This document shows, one piece after another, positions 59,438 through 64,000 of a DNA stretch of 64,000 bases. The stretch spans positions 1 through 64,000 of the forward strand of contig NZ_JAFKCW010000005.1 in NCBI RefSeq assembly GCF_017254835.1, written 5' to 3'. The DNA comes from Algoriphagus aestuariicola (GTDB lineage: Bacteria > Bacteroidota > Bacteroidia > Cytophagales > Cyclobacteriaceae). The notes below the pieces were generated by a model, which was given only the letters and a program-made list of their open reading frames with translations, was not told where the DNA came from and did not search any database. Each line of letters begins with the position of its first letter. Within the stretch, counting starts at the first letter, position 1. A program made the position numbers and the translations under genes.

Positions 59438-61180
59438 TTACTGATCCACCGAAAAAATCAAAGCCTGATAGGGTTTCAAATTCAAGGTATTGCCATTGAC
59501 ATCCAAAGTGCTGTAATTATTGATAATCACCGAAGCATCAGTTGGAAGCGTTTCCAATTCAATGGAGCTGGGGTTTTGGGAAAAGTTCAACACCACCATC
59601 AAGTTTTGGCCTTCTCCTGTTCGGGTAAAGGCATAGATTTCCGGATGCTCTTTCTGAACCAATTCGTATTTGCCATAGACCAGCGCTGGGTTTTCTTTTC
59701 GCACCTGAACCATTTTACGGAAGTGATTTAAAATGCTGTTCGGATCTTCTTCCTGTGCCGCTACATTGATTTCCACGTAGTTCTCATTCACTTTCATCCA
59801 AGGGGTGCCTGTGGTAAATCCCGCCTGCGGGGTACTGTCCCATTGCATCGGGGTCCGTCCATTTTCGCGGGAGCTGTAATTCAGAATCCGCATAAATTCC
59901 TCTAAATCCTGTCCGGATGCTTTTGCCGTTTGGTATTTGCCTAGTGCCTCTACATCCACATATTCTTCGATGGTAGGCATGTCGATATTGGTCATGCCGA
60001 TTTCGTCACCATAATAAGTAAATGGGGTTCCACGCATACTCATCAGGAACGTATTGATCAACTGCGTAGAGGGGGTTCTGAATTCGGGTGAAGGATTGGC
60101 AAAGCGGTTGACCAATCTGGAATTGTCATGATTGGACAGGAAAATGGAAATCCATCCCTTTTCTGCAAAGGCACTGTCCCATTTGGAAAAGACATTTTTG
60201 AAATCTTCCAATTCGTATCCTTCTGGAGTTCGGGATAGGTCCACCGTCTCAAAGTGATAGGCCATTTGAAGTTCCTTTCGATCTGCATCTACCAAATCAT
60301 GGGCATCCAGAAATGTGCTTCCTGCACCCTCCGCTACGGCAAAAACTCCGAAAGGCTCGATTACTTCCGCGTACATCTCTTTCAAATATTCATGAAGCTG
60401 TGGCCTCATTCCATACCATTTGATAAAGTCCTCTTCATGTCCCTCGGGGAATTCCGGCCAGGTAGTATCCTTGCTGGCAAACTGAAAAGCATCCATCCGA
60501 AATCCATCCACTCCTTTTTCAGCCCAAAATTTCATGATGTCGTACACTTCTTGGCGGACTTTGGGATTTTCCCAATTCAAGTCGGGCTGCTGTTCTGCAA
60601 ACGTATGGAGATAGTAGGCATTGGTGAGGGAGTCATATTCCCAAGCCCCTTCTGGATCAAATAAACTGTGGCGATAGGGTGGAGTTCCCTTTTCTGCCGG
60701 CCACCAGTGGTAATAGTTCCGATACGGATTGTCTCTGGAGCTTCGGGATTGCAAAAACCAATCGTGCTGGTCACTACTGTGGTTCACCACCACATCCAAC
60801 ACGAATTTGATTCCACGAGCATGCATTCCATCCAGCATGGCCTGAAAATCTTCCATCGAACCATACCTCGGATGAATCGCCCGGTAGTCACTCACATCGT
60901 AGCCATTGTCTACCATGGGGGATTCAAAAAATGGATTCATCCAAACCATGGTAATTCCCAGACTTCCCAGATAATCCAATTTTTCGATTACTCCCTTGAA
61001 ATCCCCATAGCCGTCCCCATCGGTATCCTTAAAACTCTGGGGATAGATTTGGTACAAAACACCTTCTTTCCACCAGGTTTTTTCTTCTTGGGAGCTAGTG
61101 TCGTTTTTGGCTTCTTGGGGTGAACAACCTAGAAAATTAAGGAGTAAAAAGGCAAAAAGCGTTCGAAGCAGGGTTTTCAT
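59438..61180 (-). CDS. GH13 alpha-glucosidase-type lipoprotein
   Basis: The 580-residue lipoprotein (LNFLGC, Cys 19) is a GH13 enzyme of the oligo-1,6-glucosidase/alpha-glucosidase type. Conserved regions: DVVVNHSSDQHDWF (region I, near residue 130), GFRMDAFQF with the nucleophile Asp (near 227), FAVAEGAG with the acid/base Glu (near 281) and LSNHDNSRL with the transition-state Asp (near 351). A C-terminal beta domain follows (about 495-580). In many GH13_23-type enzymes the region III sequence is similar; exact specificity (maltose, isomaltose or others) is open. It acts outside the inner membrane and has no sugar-locus neighbours. Confidence 0.92.
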   Translation of the reverse strand: MKTLLRTLFAFLLLNFLGCSPQEAKNDTSSQEEKTWWKEGVLYQIYPQSFKDTDGDGYGDFKGVIEKLDYLGSLGITMVWMNPFFESPMVDNGYDVSDYRAIHPRYGSMEDFQAMLDGMHARGIKFVLDVVVNHSSDQHDWFLQSRSSRDNPYRNYYHWWPAEKGTPPYRHSLFDPEGAWEYDSLTNAYYLHTFAEQQPDLNWENPKVRQEVYDIMKFWAEKGVDGFRMDAFQFASKDTTWPEFPEGHEEDFIKWYGMRPQLHEYLKEMYAEVIEPFGVFAVAEGAGSTFLDAHDLVDADRKELQMAYHFETVDLSRTPEGYELEDFKNVFSKWDSAFAEKGWISIFLSNHDNSRLVNRFANPSPEFRTPSTQLINTFLMSMRGTPFTYYGDEIGMTNIDMPTIEEYVDVEALGKYQTAKASGQDLEEFMRILNYSSRENGRTPMQWDSTPQAGFTTGTPWMKVNENYVEINVAAQEEDPNSILNHFRKMVQVRKENPALVYGKYELVQKEHPEIYAFTRTGEGQNLMVVLNFSQNPSSIELETLPTDASVIINNYSTLDVNGNTLNLKPYQALIFSVDQ

Positions 61181-61280
61181 GGGATAGGGCTTTGGAGAAT
61201 TGCTAACCCAAGATAGTTAATTTGGAGGGTAGGTGTATTGATCTTCAGCTAGTTTGAGCAGGGGGAAGAATTGCATATTC

Positions 61281-61540
61281 CTAAAAAATAGAAAAGCGTA
61301 GATGGAATCTACGCGGGGAGGGTTTGGAGTCTGGGGAGAGCGCTTTGTAAAGGCATGGCCGGCTGAGACCAGTTTGTTCAGCCATGCGGGACATTCCTAT
61401 CGCCTTTGCCACATGCCCAAGCGCAACGATGATTTCTTGGGGATTTCCTTCTTCGAGTACGGTATTCAGGTATTCCTGAACCATTTCCTCATCATCGAGG
61501 TACCTTCAATGTCAAATTTTGAGGTATCTATATTAGTTTT
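61281..61540 (-). pseudogene. Decayed HigA-like addiction-module antitoxin gene
   Basis: The readable core (61484 to about 61322) encodes MVQEYLNTVLEEGNPQEII, then GMSRMAEQTGLSRPCLYKALSPDSKP. This is the conserved part of the short HTH antitoxins paired with HigB/RelE-like toxins. The 5' part survives in another frame (KTNIDTSKFDIE, then RYLDDEEM after loss of one A near 61500), and the expected ATG reads AAG. The 3' end stops short: after KPS the frame runs into a terminator hairpin. No toxin gene is adjacent. Start loss, frameshift and truncation together mark a relic. Confidence 0.8.
61283..61314 (-). terminator. Terminator hairpin at the antitoxin relic
   Basis: GCGTAGAT (61296-61303) pairs with ATCTACGC (61307-61314); on the minus strand TTTTCTATTTTTT follows. 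It makes up the end of the truncated antitoxin frame. Confidence 0.85.
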
Positions 61541-61757
61541 CTTTGTATTGATTCAAGATACCTATTGTTTTAATGGGGATATGGAATTCTGCCGGCAGGT
61601 AAATTTTCTTTAATTCCACTTGGACTTTTTTCGGTGTACTTTCGTTTTCCTCCCATCTCTTAACAAGCTATAAACGCATTAGCTAAGTGGAGTCGAGACT
61701 ATTCTCACCTTTTGGCAATAAATTCAATTGAATCAAAAATTATAATAAATAATTTTT
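61541..61757. other. AT-rich junction between relic and accessory operon
   Basis: The base composition changes here from about half GC to strongly AT-rich. No gene, terminal repeat or integrase site is evident; it probably holds the 3' untranslated end of the leftward ATPase operon. Confidence 0.45.
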
Positions 61758-63368
61758 TCAATTATGTTTATCAAGATATATCCCATATTTTGATAATAAC
61801 CCTAAAAACCTTTCATTTTCTTTTAGAGTTTGATAGATTTCTTCATCATTTACAGCTTTTTGTGCGTAATCAGCATTTGATTTTAGAAGGCTTTCGAAAT
61901 GAATGAAAAATTCATTCAATTTTCCAAGTTCTGCATAGATTTCTGCTAGAGTCGCAACCGCTTGTAGGTTTTCTGAATCAAGTTCTAATGCTTTATAAAT
62001 ATCTTCAAATGCAGAGTCAAAGTTTTTTAAAAGCCTTTTGGAATTAGCTCTGCAAGAAAAACCATAGCTATATTCAGGATTCATCTCAATCATCAAGGAA
62101 CACACCTTTTCAGCTTCAATATAATTTTTTGTTCTTGTTAAAAGAATTATTTTTAATATTAGGGGAGCTAGATCATTCGGTCGGATTTCAATATATCTAT
62201 CTATTTCCTTAGACGCTTTTTGATAATCCTTTAATTCGATCAAATTATCAATGTATGTATTTAGCGCGGAATTGTTGTTTTGATCTAATGCAAGACCCTT
62301 TTCAATTACTTCTAATGATTTTTTGAAATCTTTTAGCTCAAACAGAATGTTTGCTTTATAAATGTATAATTCAATATTTGTTTTATTTAGTTCAATTGCT
62401 TTTGATATATAGTCTATTTTCTGGAGTGGGTTTTCAGTGTTGTTCGCAATTGATACTAATTTTTCAGATTCTCTAATATTGTTAAATCTTCGGATTTCAT
62501 TTGGAGAAAGATCATTTTCTGTTAATTTTTCAAACAATTTTAGATAATCTATTGAAATTTGTGTATTTGAGTCATCTTTCTCGTAGCCTATTTTTACTCT
62601 TTCATACTCCTCTAATTCGCGATCAGAATGAATAATATTGATTTCTGATAAATAAGGGGTTAAATATTCTCTTTTGATTTTGTTGATCAATATACTTTCT
62701 TTAGCTTTATCCTCAGGTTTTTCTGTAAATGGTATTCTGCTCAGAACAAAGTTAATTTTTGGAGATTTCTCAAAAATATTGTTTTCTTTGTCATTCAGTG
62801 ATTGAATTATTTTTTTTGCCCCGCTTAAATTTTCTCTATTATTTGCTGCAACGATAACAACCTCATCAGCAAGTAATGATAATGTTATTCCAGACATTTC
62901 TGAAATGCCAGTCCTAGAATCAATTAGTAGAAAGTCCGGTTTTATTTCTTTTTTGATTATATCTTTTATGAATAACAAAAAAGCAAGACCATTATTATTC
63001 TCATAAATTAGTTCGTGCCAATTTATTGATGAAAGCTTTTTCCAGTATGCTGTTGACTCAACATCCCCAGCAGGGATTAAGGATAATGACTTTCCAGTTT
63101 TCGAAACTTGTACTTCTATAGAATAATCTTTAATTGATTTTACTAATATTCCTTTGTTTGAATACTCGTATACAAAATCAACTATTCCTTTTTTGTTTGT
63201 ATAAATTGATTTAGGTATTGGGAATTTTAAATGTAGTCCTGGAGCTTCGAGATCAAAATCAATAACACAAACCTTTTTTCCAAATTCTGAAAGTCTTGTA
63301 GCAATGTTGACAAGAGCAAGAGATCTTCCAACTCCACCCTTGTACGAATAAAATGTTATTGTTTTCAT
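61758..63368 (-). CDS. KGGVGR-variant ParA/MinD-like ATPase with TPR repeats
   Basis: The 536-residue protein has an N-terminal deviant-Walker P-loop domain: YKGGVGRS (residues 9-16), in which the usual second Lys (GKT/GKS) is Arg while the signature Lys remains; DFDLEAPG (37-44); and LLIDSRTGISE (147-157) as Walker B with the DSRTG motif of this subgroup. From about residue 300 to 510 it carries tandem TPR-like helical repeats. Proteins of this type occur in bacterial conflict and signalling modules, often with TPRs that bind a partner. Its ATG overlaps the stop of the HTH gene by four bases. Codon use is strongly AT-biased. Function unknown. Confidence 0.85.
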   Translation of the reverse strand: MKTITFYSYKGGVGRSLALVNIATRLSEFGKKVCVIDFDLEAPGLHLKFPIPKSIYTNKKGIVDFVYEYSNKGILVKSIKDYSIEVQVSKTGKSLSLIPAGDVESTAYWKKLSSINWHELIYENNNGLAFLLFIKDIIKKEIKPDFLLIDSRTGISEMSGITLSLLADEVVIVAANNRENLSGAKKIIQSLNDKENNIFEKSPKINFVLSRIPFTEKPEDKAKESILINKIKREYLTPYLSEINIIHSDRELEEYERVKIGYEKDDSNTQISIDYLKLFEKLTENDLSPNEIRRFNNIRESEKLVSIANNTENPLQKIDYISKAIELNKTNIELYIYKANILFELKDFKKSLEVIEKGLALDQNNNSALNTYIDNLIELKDYQKASKEIDRYIEIRPNDLAPLILKIILLTRTKNYIEAEKVCSLMIEMNPEYSYGFSCRANSKRLLKNFDSAFEDIYKALELDSENLQAVATLAEIYAELGKLNEFFIHFESLLKSNADYAQKAVNDEEIYQTLKENERFLGLLSKYGIYLDKHN

Positions 63369-63880
63369 GATTGAATAACAGTTAGAAGGGCTTTTTTATT
63401 TCTTAACTTCTTTGTGGCTTCTATTATGAATTTATCTGTATATTCACTGAGTGGAATAGTTTCTGTGTTAAGAGTTATTTTTGTTTTGTCAAATGTTATG
63501 TCTAAAGTTCTTGAAACCTCTAGTATCCTATTGAAATTGGCACCTTCGTAATTATTTGATTCATAACGTTGGATTTGTTGTGCTTTTAATCCTATTTTTT
63601 TTGCTAAATCTTCTTGAGAAATTCCCTTAATTATTCTAGCTTTTACTAGTATTTCAGGTAAATTCTTTATTTCTGAAAATAAGATTCTAGATTTTATTTT
63701 TTTTAATTCCTCATATTCTTTTATTTCTTTATTTAAGGTTTCAATTTGACTTGTTAAAGAGTCAAACATTATTTGGTTCAATAGATTTTTGTCTTCGTTT
63801 GATTTCAAAAGTTCTATTGCTTCTAAGAAATTGTCTCTATTTCTCTTGGTTATGGCTAGTTGTCTGTCGCTCTTAATCAT
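63365..63880 (-). CDS. HTH-XRE regulator with N-terminal coiled coil
   Basis: The 171-residue protein has an N-terminal helical, coiled-coil-like part (about residues 1-65, LTSQIETLNKEIKEYEELKKIK) and a Cro/CI-type helix-turn-helix (about 76-128): ILVKARIIKGISQEDLAKKIG and LKAQQIQRYESNNYEGAN, each shown only in part by KGISQEDLAKKIG and QQIQRYE. The layout resembles XRE antitoxin-like or phage-type regulators. It overlaps the ATPase gene by four bases and follows another gene end by two bases, so it is inside an operon. It probably controls that operon (inference). Confidence 0.85.
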   Translation of the reverse strand: MIKSDRQLAITKRNRDNFLEAIELLKSNEDKNLLNQIMFDSLTSQIETLNKEIKEYEELKKIKSRILFSEIKNLPEILVKARIIKGISQEDLAKKIGLKAQQIQRYESNNYEGANFNRILEVSRTLDITFDKTKITLNTETIPLSEYTDKFIIEATKKLRNKKALLTVIQS

Positions 63881-63882
63881 AG

Positions 63883-64000
63883 CTAATTTAGGGTTATTTC
63901 AATAATTCCTTTTTTGTTTCCGTCACGATCTTTTTGAAAGAAATCTAAATAAATGTTGTAAGGTGATGCTGATGCCTGAGCTGGGAAAAATTCTCCTTTA
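63883..64000 (-). CDS. Partial unknown gene at the window edge
   Basis: The last 38 codons of a leftward gene are visible; it ends KKGIIEITLN and a TAG two bases before the HTH gene start. The visible part includes SASPYNIYLDFFQKDRDG. I recognise no family. Its tight spacing and the same AT-rich composition make it the first known gene of the HTH/KGGVGR-ATPase operon. Confidence 0.6.
   Translation of the reverse strand, partial: KGEFFPAQASASPYNIYLDFFQKDRDGNKKGIIEITLN

Noticed and set aside
1-64000. CRISPR arrays, rRNA or tRNA genes, transposases or phage genes
   Set aside because: No regularly spaced repeats, cloverleaf-like segments, rRNA signatures, DDE transposase or phage structural motifs were recognised on either strand.

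Overview
The window looks like chromosomal DNA of a Bacteroidota bacterium, most likely a Cytophagales member near Cyclobacteriaceae/Algoriphagus (taxonomy inferred from gene content; no marker was compared). Evidence: two SusC/SusD pairs, many Bac-type lipoprotein signals, TAnnTTTG-like promoters with TTG near -33, few Shine-Dalgarno sites, and the intergenic micro-repeats typical of this phylum. Coding density is high and GC is near 50 percent, except for an AT-rich right end.

Layout. (1) 1-11.2 kb is housekeeping: a membrane metallophosphoesterase beside an attC-like inverted repeat, an aminotransferase, a four-helix-bundle (S23-type) gene bracketed by inverted repeats, a secreted phospholipase C/S1-P1-type protein, rpsT, radC, a DUF1684 protein, pheT, a coiled-coil protein, zapA and rny. 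(2) 11.2-45.8 kb is a large pectin utilisation locus. A LacI-type regulator with kduD and kduI runs leftward. Divergently, DUF4861 - SusC - SusD - GH105 - CE8 - GH43 - GH28 - three CE12-like esterases - CE8/esterase fusion run rightward. A second module follows: SusC - SusD - DUF4957/DUF5123-like lipoprotein - PL1 - VOC protein - PL1 - YiaK-like dehydrogenase - Gfo/Idh/MocA oxidoreductase - TRAP transporter (P, Q, M). (3) 46-61.2 kb is mixed metabolism: an orphan membrane protein, ABC-F ATPase, a gluconokinase/6-phosphogluconate dehydrogenase fusion, amidohydrolase, aldose epimerase, DUF2200, serine hydrolase, a large alpha/beta hydrolase, a Crp-YCII-DoxX cluster and a GH13 glucosidase. (4) 61.28-64 kb is an AT-rich accessory segment: a decayed antitoxin gene, then an HTH regulator with a KGGVGR-variant ParA/MinD-like ATPase carrying TPR repeats, and the end of a third gene cut by the window edge.

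How the pectin locus works (family knowledge plus inference): esterases strip methyl and acetyl groups; PL1 lyases and GH28 cut the galacturonan backbone; SusCD pairs import oligomers; GH105 releases unsaturated uronate, which KduI and KduD turn into 2-keto-3-deoxygluconate. The kinase and aldolase that would finish the route are not in the window. A palindrome close to TGCAATCGATTGCA recurs at the divergent promoters, upstream of the second susC and, unexpectedly, inside the first susC gene. It is the best candidate operator for the local LacI-type repressor.

The most system-like unknown is the HTH/KGGVGR-ATPase operon at the right end. No rRNA, tRNA, CRISPR array, transposase or integrase was recognised.
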